A stretch of DNA of 64,000 nucleotides from Lineus longissimus (lineage: Eukaryota; Nemertea; Pilidiophora; Heteronemertea; Lineidae): NCBI RefSeq assembly GCF_910592395.1, contig NC_088321.1:8370001-8434000 (forward strand). The letters are read 5' to 3'. The notes below the pieces were generated by a model. It searched no databases, had not been told where the DNA came from, and saw only the letters and a list, made by a program, of their open reading frames with translations. Within the stretch, counting starts at the first letter, position 1; each line of letters opens with the position of its first letter. The position numbers and the translations under genes were made by a program. This document shows positions 28,271 to 40,200 of this stretch, one piece after another.

Positions 28271-31200
28271 GTAAGCACCCTACCCTTGCAAGCCTCATAC
28301 TTACTTAGGGCTCTTCGTCCCTAGTGGCACATAATGCCACAACACAACCTCCAGCCTTTTCAGTCTCTTGCTGCCCGTTGTGCCTCGTCCCATGTCAGCC
28401 CCATGAGTTTCAGCTCCACTGACATAGTCCCTACTCCATTTGACTTTGGGCCAGCCTCGTTTGTTCTTTCCCTGGGGGGCTCAAATGCAGGGCAGTCTTT
28501 GGTATGCTGCTTGGATTCATCCAGAGGACATGTCTAAGCCATCAAAGTCTGCAGCATCCGATTACGTCGGCAACGTTAGAACTCTAGATCTGCGTCAGCT
28601 GACGGATCGGAGAGCTTCATTAGAGATTATCCTTGGCCAGAACACTTGGCAGATCCATCGCAGACACCTGTTTGAAAGCCTCATAGCCTAGTGGTTGATA
28701 AAAGTACTGTGGGTTACCACGCAATTCGGCCCAGATTCGGAACCAAGGATTTGTGTTCTTGATGAACCGTTGTAGATTTAAGGAACTAATATTCCTGACT
28801 CTTCACAGTCATTCGAATAAGACTTGACAAAACACCCGAGTGAGAATATTTCGTTATCATAATGGATAATGTAGCCTTTATCATTCGATATTTCATTTGA
28901 GATGTTTTAGAATAGAAATTGATACCTCACTGTCGGTATTGATTGTCTCACAAAAACCGCTCGGATGGAGCTTAAATATTGGCTATGGTTTTGGTCTACA
29001 TTTTAGCTCCAACCTCGCGGTTTTGGTGAGACAATCAATACCGTCAGTTCGGTATCAATTCCTTGAAGCCAAAGCTCCTAGTATCTGGTGTTTACGCCAG
29101 GGCAAGTTAAAGTCCCCACCAAGTGAGAAACATGAGTAGCTGGCGTGGACTCCCCTCCTTTGGCCAAAAGACCGGGGGCATAATGGTCAGTACGATTGCC
29201 GCGTCCCAGTGTTAACCAGTCCAATCAGAACATCAAGATTCAAACAGACTCGAAGGCTTCGGGAGTTAAAACTGGCTGTGAAAGAATTTTGAAGGCCAAG
29301 TTTGCATTAAAGATTAAGCCTAATGATTTTCATAGCTTTGCTCGTTGGCCAAAAACAGCAAAGTTTTTGAGTGGCTGTTTTAGTTTTGGTCTAATTGCAG
29401 CTGAAAATGTTTATGAGTTGAGCCTTTCAGTGAGTTTACTGTTTTATTCATTTCAGCTGATTTTAACTACAAAGCAATGCAAGGAAGTTCACAGTTTAAG
29501 TTTGGAATATTGGCAAAAATAGTTAAATATATGAAGGTAAGATAAGAATACTAAGAGCAAACGCTCAGGAAGGGGAAGAAAGGAAAAGGATATCGTGATG
29601 TGATTTTGGGCTGCACTCACCCTGTTTCTGCCCCTCTCATGTTCGAATTTGCTCACAATGAAAAACAAATCCCCATCTGATACTAGCTCATATAGGCCAA
29701 TAGAACTTCAGGTGACTTCTTCAATCATAAAATTAACGCGATTTTGGAAGAATATCTTATTTTCCTCTCCATCGGAAAAATAGAAGTTGTCCTTTAAAGA
29801 AATCAATCAGCAGCAGCTAGGTAGGTTAGAAAAAGCTACACAAAGTCCTCAATAGGGGTCCCTCCAATCTCATCGTACGTCAAAACTATTCACGCTTGTG
29901 CGAGGAATGTTATAGTGCTGTGTCGAACATTACTGGAATTATTGGAATTCGGGAATACCAGACGACCTGGAATCCTGACTTGGCACTTAATGCCGGGAAT
30001 TCAGGATTTTGAATCAGCAGAGTTTGCCCTGATGACGCCAGCGTTGACACTGATGAAACATAGGCCTACCCGATATGAGTTGTTTTTCTCAGTGATTCAT
30101 TCCTAACTTATTGAAACGTTCCTAGAGATTGCATTGTCAAACTCGTGTATCGTCCGCTTTTAATATTTCAGCAACGGCATTAACAGGGAGACACTTATCC
30201 ATTATCAATTGATGACATTCTTGACGAAACAAATCAACTTGATGTCGGAGCACGGCATAAACAATGGCTGTCGACCGAGGTAGGTTGTTTCCTCCCACTG
30301 TTCACCCTCCTCCAAACTCACTTTATCCCTGGTACCATCAAGGCAAGACCAATATACTGATATTTGATGAAATATGGCTATTGACCGAGGTAGGTTTCCT
30401 CCCACTGTTCACCCTCCTCCAAACTCACTTTATCCCTGGTACCATCAGGGTAAGACCAATATACTGATATTTGATGAAATATGGCTATTGACTGAGGTAG
30501 GTTTCCTCCCACTGTTCACCCTCCTCCAAACTCACCTTATCCCTGGTACCATCAGGGCAAGACCAATATACTGATATTTGATGAAATATGGCTATTGACT
30601 GAGGTAGGTTTCCTCCCACTGATCACCCTCCTCCAAACTCACTTTATCCCTGGTACCATCAGGGCAAGACCATTATACTGATATTTGATGAAATATGGCT
30701 ATTGACCGAGGTAGGTTTCCTCCCACTGTTCACCCTCCTCCAAACTCACTTTATCCCTGGTACCATCAGGGCAAGACCAATATACTGATATTTGATGAAA
30801 TATGGCTATTGACTGAGGTAGGTTTCCTCCCACTGATCACCCTCCTCCAAACTCACTTTATCCCTGGTACCATCAGGGTAAGACCAATATACTGATATTT
30901 GATGAAATATGGCTATTGACCGAGGGAGGTTTCCTCCCACTGTTCACCCTCCTCCAAACTCACTTTATCCCTGGTACCATCCGGGCAAGACCAATATACT
31001 GATATTTGATGTACTATGGCTATCGACTGAGGTAGGTTGTTTCCTCCCACTGTTCACCCTCCTCCAAACTCACTTTATCCCCGGTACAATCAGGGCAAGA
31101 CCAATATACTGATATTTGATGAAATATGGCTATCGACCGAGGTAGGTTGTTTCCTCCCACTGTTCATCCTCCTCCAAACTCACTTTATCCCTGGTACCAT

Positions 31201-34200
31201 CAGGGCAAGACCAATATACTGATATTTGATGAAATATGGCTATCGACCGAGGTAGGTTGTTTCCTCCCACTATTCACCCTCCTCCAAACTCACTTTATCC
31301 CTGGTACCATCAGGGCAAGACCAATATACTGATATTTGATGAAATTCTTGTTGAGACCAACCAATGTTATGTCACCCTCACCCTGCACACCACCCCTCCC
31401 TTGGGTCATCTTCTGCATCTCATGAGGATAAGGGCCATCCATTGAGTATGTACGTACTGAGCGAGGAGACGGTTTAGGAATTTTGGGGAAAATGCGTACA
31501 GGTGTAAATTTTGTCCAAATTGTGTGTACAAGGGGAGGGGTCTCAAAATCCGAAGTTTGATGCGTACATACAGTGGAACCTCCCTTAGCGGACACCTCTC
31601 TATTAAGGACACTAGTTTTGGTCCCAATTTGGTAGTTTCTATTCAATTTGACCTCTCTGATCAGGACACCTCTCTATAAAGGCCAGCACTTGCCAGTCCC
31701 GAAGGTGTCCTTAATAGAGAGGTTCTACTGTACTTAATGGATGGCCCCATTCTGGTATCAAGAGCCTTTCGAATCCAGCACCCAAAATATGATTCTGGGC
31801 CAGATGACCATCCATGAGCATGAATGTAGTATAGGACTGAAAAGCCTGTAAGACCTGGGTACAAGGTATTTTTAAAGTGGTCTGCATCCACAAACTGTGC
31901 GTGATATAACGCTGAAAATGCGGGATATTGATGATAGATACATGATCTGATAGATGTTAAAGCGAAATGTTTATATCAATACTGGTTTGGCAGTAATTCT
32001 TCAAAACACCACGAAAATGATATTTCCTCTCAATCAACTAGACTTTGATGTTTTCACCCCAAATCTTGGTTCAGTACTCAGACTGACATTGTCTTCCATG
32101 TCATCAAGAAAAATTTCAAAAAATGTTGATATTTTGAGAACATGTCCAAGTTGTCATTTTGCGATATTTGGAAGAATAAATGGTTAATTAGCGTTGATAT
32201 CGATATCTCACTTAGCATCAATCAGATTATGTATCTATCATCATTACGTTCCAAAATTTTCAGCAACATAGTGGAAGAGTTTTGGCTCCACTTGCCACTG
32301 TGCATGCGCATGGTGAATCTCTTTTCACCAGGAAAAAACTGAAGCTATTGCAGTGGAACCTCCCTTAGCGGACACCTCTCTATTAAGGATAACCTCTCTA
32401 TTAAGGACAACCTCTCTATTAAGGATAACCTCTCTATTAAGGACAACCTCTCTATTAAGGACACTAGTTTTGGTCCCAAATTGGTACTTTCCATTCAATT
32501 TGACCTCTCTAATCAGGACACCCCTCTATTAAGGACATCACTTGTCAGTCCCGATGGTGTCCTTAATAGAGAAGTTCTACTGTACTTCAGTGTCAGATAG
32601 GGACCTGGAATATAAAGTGCCATCTTGTTTGCTGATCAAAATCTGAACCTCTCTAATGTCTCCTAACCCTTGTAGGCCCTCGTCAACAATCCCAAAATCA
32701 ACATCGTCGATGACAATAAGTTTGTCTTCCGCCCGAAGTATAACATCCGAGACCGGAGGGGGTTAATGCGATTGCTGGAGCGGAACGACCTGAAAGGATT
32801 GGGCGGTGTTTTGATGGACGACGTCGAAGAGGCTGTGCCGAAATGTGGGCGAGTTATTCAGGTAGGCGCCGAGCCGACACGAGTGTCCTCTTTAACGCTA
32901 TAACACCTAGAGCCAGCGCAAGGGCTTATTCCCCCAGGTCCCGATGTTATTTTACCTGGAAATCATGTTTTTTTCTCCAGTGAGATCGACGGCGGTTGTC
33001 ACCGGGCGCCTCCAGGTGTTATAGGGTTAAGAAACTCTCTAACAAGTTTATGCTGCAATAGACACCAACCTAGCATCTTCCATTGATGTCCATTTCAATA
33101 TTACAAATTCAGTTTTTTTTTTGCAAACTTCTCTACAGGCTCATGCTGCACCCGAATGCCACCAACCTTAATTCGAATGCTCTATTAAATCACTGAGTTC
33201 AAGCATTAAGCATCAAGTTTATGCTGCAATAGACACCAACCTAGCATCTTCCATTGATGTCCATTTCAATATTACAAATTCAGTTTTTTTTTTGCAAACT
33301 TCTCTACAGGCTCATGCTGCACCCGAATGCCACCAACCTTAATTCGAATGCTCTATTAAATCACTGAGTTCAAGCATACCGTGCTATACATCCAAGCGAA
33401 GAGTCCATTTCTCAGTTATGCAGAGTACTTCATAACACTCGGGTATGTTTTTGTATCGCTATACACCAACAAGTTAAAATGTATGTTTGTTCATCCTGAA
33501 TATGAAGGAGGCAATAATTGGTGGAGCCCCTGAAATAAGGCCCAGGTTTGATCCCCTTCTCAAGGAACAGTGTGGTCAACACTGCTTCCTACCCTGCAAT
33601 AAGGCCCAGGTTTGATCCCCTTCTCAAGGAACAGTGTGGTCAACACTGCTTCCTACTCCGCAATAAGGCCCGGGTTTGATCCCCTTCTCAAGGAACTGTG
33701 TGGTCAACACTGCTTCCTACCCTGCAATAAGGCCCGGGTTTGATCCCCTTCTCAAGGAACTGTGTGGTCAACACTGCTTCCTACCCTGCAATAAGGCCCG
33801 GGTTTGATCCCCTTCTCAAGGAACTGTGTGGTCAACACAGCTTCCTACCCTGCAATAAGACCCGGGTTTGATCCCCTTCTCAAGGAACTGTGTGGTCAAC
33901 ATGGCTTCCTACCCTGCAATAAGGCCCGGGTTTGATCCCCTCCTCAAGGAACTGTGTGGTCAACACTGCTTCCTACCCTGCAATAAGGCCCGGGTTTGAT
34001 CCCCTTCTCAAGGAACTGTGTGGTCAACACTGCTTCCTACCCTGCAATAAGGCCCGGGTTTGATCCCCTTCTCAAGGAACTGTGTGGTCAACACTGCTTC
34101 CTACCCTGCAATAAGGCCCGGGTTTGATCCCCTTCTCAAGGAACTGTGTGGTCAACACGGCTTCCTACCCTGCAATAAGGCCCGGGTTTGATCCCCTTCT

Positions 34201-37200
34201 CAAGGAACTGTGTGGTCAACACTGCTTCCTACCCTGCAATAAAGCCCGGGTTTGATCCCCTTCTCAAGGAACTGTGTGGTCAACACTGCTTCCTACCCTG
34301 CTACAAGGCCCGGGTTTGATCCCCTTCTCAAGGAACTGTGTGGTCACCACTGCTTCCTACCCTGCAATAAGGCCCGGGTTTGATCCCCTTCTCAAGGAAC
34401 TGTGTGGTCAACACGGCTTCCTACCCTGCAATAAGGCCCGGGTTTGATCCCCTTCTCAAGGAACTGTGTGGTCAACACTGCTTCCTACCCTGCAATAAGG
34501 CCCGGGTTCGATCCCCTTCTCAAGGAACAGTGTGGTCAACACTGCTTCCTACCCTGCAATAAGGCCCGGGTTTGATCCCCTTCTCAAGGAACTGTGTGGT
34601 CAACACTGCTTCCTACCCTGCAATAAGGCCCGGGTTTGATCCCCTTCTCAAGGAACTGTGTGGTCAACACGGCTTCCTACCCTGCAATAAGACCCGGGTT
34701 TGATCCCCTTCTCAAGGAACTGTGTGGTCAACATGGCTTCCTACCCTGCAATAAGGCCCGGGTTTGATCCCCTTCTCAAGGAACTGTGTGGTCAACACTG
34801 CTTCCTACCCTGCAATAAGGCCCGGGTTTGATCCCCTTCTGAAGGAACTGTGTGGTCAACACTGCTTCCTACCCTGCAATAAGGGCCGGGTTTGATCCCC
34901 TTCTCAAGGAACTGTGTGGTCAACACGGCTTCCTACCCTGCAATAAGGCCCGGGTTTGATCCCCTTCTCAAGGAACTGTGTGGTCAACACTGCTTCCTAC
35001 CCTTCAATAAGGCCCGGGTTTGATCCCCTTCTCAAGGAACTGTGTGGTCAACACGGCTTCCTACCCTGCAATAAGGCCCGGGTTTGATCCCCTTCTCAAG
35101 GAACTGTGTGGTCAACACTGCTTCCTACCCTGCAATAAAGCCCGGGTTTGATCCCCTTCTCAAGGAACTGTGTGGTCAACACTGCTTCCTACCCTGCTAC
35201 AAGGCCCGGGTTTGATCCCCTTCTCAAGGAACTGTGTGGTCAACACTGCTTCCTACCCTGCAATAAGGCCCGGGTTTGATCCCCTTCTCAAGGAACTGTG
35301 TGGTCAACACGGCTTCCTACCCTGCAATAAGGCCCGGGTTTGATCCCCTTCTCAAGGAACTGTGTGGTCAACACTGCTTCCTACCCTGCAATAAGGCCCG
35401 GGTTTGATCCCCTTCTCAAGGAACAGTGTGGTCAACACTGCTTCCTACCCTGAAATAAGGCCCAGGTTTGATCCCCTTCTCAAGGAACTGTGTGGTCAAC
35501 ACTGCTTCCTACTCCGCAATAAGAACCTGGTTTGATCCCCTTCTCAAGGAACTGTGTGGTCAACACTGCTTCCTACCCTGCAATAAGGCCCGGGTTTGAT
35601 CCCCTTCTCAAGGAACTGTGTGGTCAACACTGCTTACTACCCTGCAATAGATCCGGGTTTGATCCCCTTCTCAAGGAACTGTGTGGTCAACACTGCTTCC
35701 TACCCTGCAATAAGGCCTGGGTTTGATCCCCTTCTCAAGGAACTGTGTGGTCAACACTGCTTCCTACCCTGCTACAAGGCCCGGGTTTGATCCCCATCTC
35801 AAGAAACTGTGTGGTCAACACTGCTTCCTACCCTGCAATAAGGCCCGGGTTTGATCCCCTTCTCAAGGAACTGTGTGGTCAACACTGCTTCCTACCCTGC
35901 AATAAGGCCTGGGTTTGATCCCCTTCTCAAGGAACTGTGTGGTCAACACTGCTTCCTACCCCGCAATAAGGCCCGGGTTTGATCCCCTTCTCAAGGAACT
36001 TTGTGGTCAACACTGCTTCCTACCCCGCAATAAGGCCCGGGTTTGATCCCCTTCTCAAGGAACTGTGTGGTCAACACTGCTTCCTACCCTGCAATAAGGC
36101 CCGGGTTTGATCCCCTTCTCAAGGAACTGTGTGGTCAACACTGCTTACTACCCTGCAATAGATCCGGGTTTGATCCCCTTCTGAAGGAACTGTGTGGTCA
36201 ACACTGCTTCCTACCCTGCAATAAGACCCTGGTTTGATCCCCTTCTCAAGGAACTGTGTGGTCAACACTGCTTCCTACCCTGGAATAAGGCCCGGGTTTG
36301 ATCCCCTTCTCAAGGAACTGTGTGGTTAACACTGCTTCCTACCCTGCAATAAGGCCTGGGTTTGATCCCCTTCTCAAGGAACTGTGTGGTCAACACTGCT
36401 TCCTACCCCGCAATAAGGCCCGGGTTTGATCCCCTTCTCAAGGAACTGTGTGGTCAACACTGCTTCCTACCCCGCAATAAGGCCCGGGTTTGATCCCCTT
36501 CTCAAGGAACTGTGTGGTCAACACTGCTTACTACCCTGCAATAGATCCGGGTTTGATCACCTTCTGAAGGAACTGTGTGGTCAACACTGCTTCCTACCCT
36601 GCTACAAGGCCCGGGTTTGATCCCCATCTCAAGAAACTGTGTGGTCAACACTGCTTCCTACCCTGCAATAAGGCCCGGGTTTGATCCCCTTCTCAAGGAA
36701 CTGTGTGGTCAACACTGCTTCCTACCCTGCAATAAGGCCTGGGTTTGATCCCCTTCTCAAGGAACTGTGTGGTCAACACGGCTTCCTACCCTGCAATAAG
36801 GCCTGGGTTTGATCCCCTTCTCAAGGAACTGTGTGGTCAACACTGCTTCCTACCCTGCAATAAGGCCCGGGTTCGATCCCCTTCTCAAGGAACTGTGTGG
36901 TCAACACTGCTTCCTACCCTGCAATAAGGCCTGGGTTTGATCCCCTTCTCAAGGAACTGTGTGGTCAACACTGCTTCCTACCCTGCAATAAGGCCCGGGT
37001 TTGATCCCCTTCTCAAGGAACTGTGTGGTCAACACTGCTTCCTACCCTGCAATAAGGCCTGGGTTTGATCCCCTTCTCAAGGAACTGTGTGGTCAACACG
37101 GCTTCCTACCCTGCAATAAGGCCTGGGTTTGATCCCCTTCTCAAGGAACTGTGTGGTCAACACTGCTTCCTACCCTGCAATAAGGCCCGGGTTCGATCCC

Positions 37201-40200
37201 CTTCTCAAGGAACGGTGTGGTCAACACTGCTTCCTACCCTGCAATAAGGCCCGGGTTCGATCCCCTTCTCAAGGAACGGTGTGGTCAACACTGCTTCCTA
37301 CCCCGCAATAAGGCCCGGGTTTGATCCCCTTCTCAAGGAACTGTGACCGATGGGACTGGTCATCTGTGGCCGTGGTGGGGTAAAGGAAGGAAGAACTGCA
37401 AATATAGTGGTTTGAAATGTATGATAACAGCTCTTGGCATAAGGTATAACCCTTAAAGCGCTGAATTAACAAAATCATATTACCCCTGAGCGCCGAATTA
37501 ACCGAGCATTTTTGAAAATGATTAATAACAACGTTATTTTTGTTACAAACACCATGGAATGTACTGATGATTTTATACAAATGGTAATTCCCGTCGATTT
37601 TTGTGACATTTCCCGCCAAAATTTACTAATTAGGGGTTAATTAGTGCAAATACCCATAATCAACAAAAATATGGCCAGAACATACCTCCATCAGCTTTTT
37701 ATACCTCCCTTGGTATTTTAATATGAAGTCTGGGTCTAAATACATCGTTTCCATCCGATTCCTGGTCGAAGCATCCGTCTAATTAGTCGTAGCAGCGCTA
37801 ATTACTCCTGATGACGTCATTCCCGCGAAAATGGGGCTTCATGTTTTTGATAAAATACTCAAAAGCTTGTATAGAAACTTGAAATTTGTTCGATGCCATT
37901 TTGTGCTAAGCATCACTGTCGAAGTACCAAAGAGCGTACATGCACACTCACTGCCATCTCTTAGCAGACAGGTGGAACTAAATGTCTGCTGTCGACGATC
38001 GTCGCCTCTGGCGCTTTCCCCCTTATGTCGACGATCGTCGCCTCTGGCGCTTTAAGGGATAAATGGACTGGCATTGAGCGATAGGGGTCAAGCCCTGAGA
38101 AGGCCTTGAATTACATAAGTTGGAATAAAGGAGAGAATGAGAAGAACTAGATTGTGCTGCCATCTAACTTTATGCAGCACAACTACAATGCAAATAATTT
38201 AAAGGGATACTATAACTTATAGTATCCCTTTAAATTATCTTATAGTATAAGATTCTCCAACAGAACATTCCTGGCTCAGCACAAAACCTACAATGTATGA
38301 AATACGTGAGGGTCTGTCGGATGAGACTGATAGCCGTGGTCCCTTGTACCTGAGTGCCTATGCCAGGACAAGTAAAAGATCCCACATAGGTTGACAGTAG
38401 CCTTCAGTGGACTCCAACTCTCCTGCAGAGATCCAATAGGGTAATGACGCTGGTATTGTTATGATATTGGACTGTGGCTTCATAGGGTATTGGTACGATG
38501 CTCTTGACATCAGTGACAAGGCTTGCTCAAAATACAATAGGTTTTTGATCACTTTTAACCAAATTATGATATTTTTCCAGGAAGAGTTAACAGGAGGTAA
38601 AGACAGTCAATGAGTTTCACACTGCAATCTCTTGGACAGTTGTCTAAGCTTCTTTGAACGTGCTGGTTGGCTGGTTGGAAGAATGCGTTTTAAAACTTAT
38701 ATGCAGTGGTACCTCCCTTAGCGGACACCTTTCTATAAGGGACAACCTCTCTATTAAGGACACCTCTCTATTAAGGACACTAACTTTGGTCCCAAATTGA
38801 TTGTTTCCATTCAATTTGACCTCTCTAATCAGGACACCTCTCTATTAAGGACACTAGCTTTGGTCCCAAATTGGTTGTTTCCATTCAATTTGACCTCTCT
38901 AATCTGAACACCTCTCTATTAAGGACACTAGGTTTTGTCCCAAATTGGTTGTTTCCATTCAATTTGACCTCTCTAATCAGGACACCTCTCTACTTAGTAC
39001 TTGTCAGTCCTGAGGGTGTCCTTAATAGAGAGGTTCTACTTTGGATTGTCTAAACTTCACTTGATCTTGCGCATTGATAAAGTAGTCTGAATTCTTAACT
39101 CCTTAAAAAGTTCAGCAAGTTCCATCAGGCTGATCTTGTCAAATTTCCGAGAGCTGGCTTGCAAAAATAGGAGGACGACGCATGTTTGAAGTAATGACAT
39201 CACAATGCATTACATACTGTGTTGAAATCTAACGTCGTACACGACATAAGGTCATTAAGGTCACGACATTAGGTCATGAAGGTCATGTATAGGGATGAAC
39301 TGGACAAACATTTAGAAGGACCAGAGGGGGTGGTACTTTCTTACTTTCTACCATAATTACTCCTGAATTGAAAGCCTGTTCAATCTCACTTTCTACCACA
39401 ATTTCTCATGAATTGAAAGCCTGTTCAATCTTACTTTCTACCACAATTTCTCATGAATTGAAAGCCTGTTAAATCTTACTTTCTTCCACAATTTGTCATG
39501 AATTGAAAGCCTGTTCAGTCTTACTTTCTATCACAATTTCTCATGAATTGAAAGCCTGTTCAATCTTACTTTCTACCACAATTTCTCATGAATTGAAAGC
39601 CTGTTAAATCTTACTTTCTTCCACAATTTGTCATGAATTGAAAGCCTGTTCAGTCTTACTTTCTATCACAATTTCTCATGAATTGAAAGACTGCTCAATC
39701 TTACTTTCTACAGCAATTGGGCAGCCAAATCACCAAAATCACGCGACCCGCCGATAAAAAAGAAATCCTCTTCTACAACGATAAGAGCTTTGACTTCACA
39801 GTTGACGAGGGTAAGGACACTCTAATTGCTCAGTGGTTCTCATTTGCATAGGAAAGCTTTGGGTTTTCAAAGTACTATGAGTCTGATATCAAGTACAGTT
39901 TGTTTGCTTGTTTTTTCCAACTACAGTAGAGGTTGTCATCTAGTTTAGAATGTTTTATCCCCGCACTGTCCTGAAACCTTTCATGACTTTGATGAGCTTC
40001 CATTTTTTGAGAAGTTTTACTTGTGGCACTATAAAATACAATGAAGACAACAGTGTAGGCCTTTCACTACAAGACTACAATGCCCTTTCAAAATGTTCTG
40101 CTTTTTATTCAGAATTTATAAAATTATGGCGAGGCGTGTCCGTAGATGGGGTAGATGAAAATAAGATAGATGAGTACCTGGACCAGCGGGGAATCACTAC

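Noticed and set aside
30264-31445. Series of 61-69-aa frames ([18 protein letters not shown])
   Set aside because: They are produced by the 107/110-bp intronic minisatellite and read across duplicated splice donors.
34380-37311. Repeated 60-64-aa reading frames with [11 protein letters not shown]-type text
   Set aside because: They arise from the periodicity of the 64-bp satellite and have no start context, domain or splice signal.
33536-37346. Regular direct repeats that might suggest a CRISPR array
   Set aside because: The 64-bp units are contiguous with no unique spacers, lie in a eukaryotic intron, and vary by point changes like a minisatellite.
37831-38055. 74-aa frame in GTF2E2 intron 4
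   Set aside because: It runs into a short CGACGATCGTCGCC-type duplication and has no splice or domain support.
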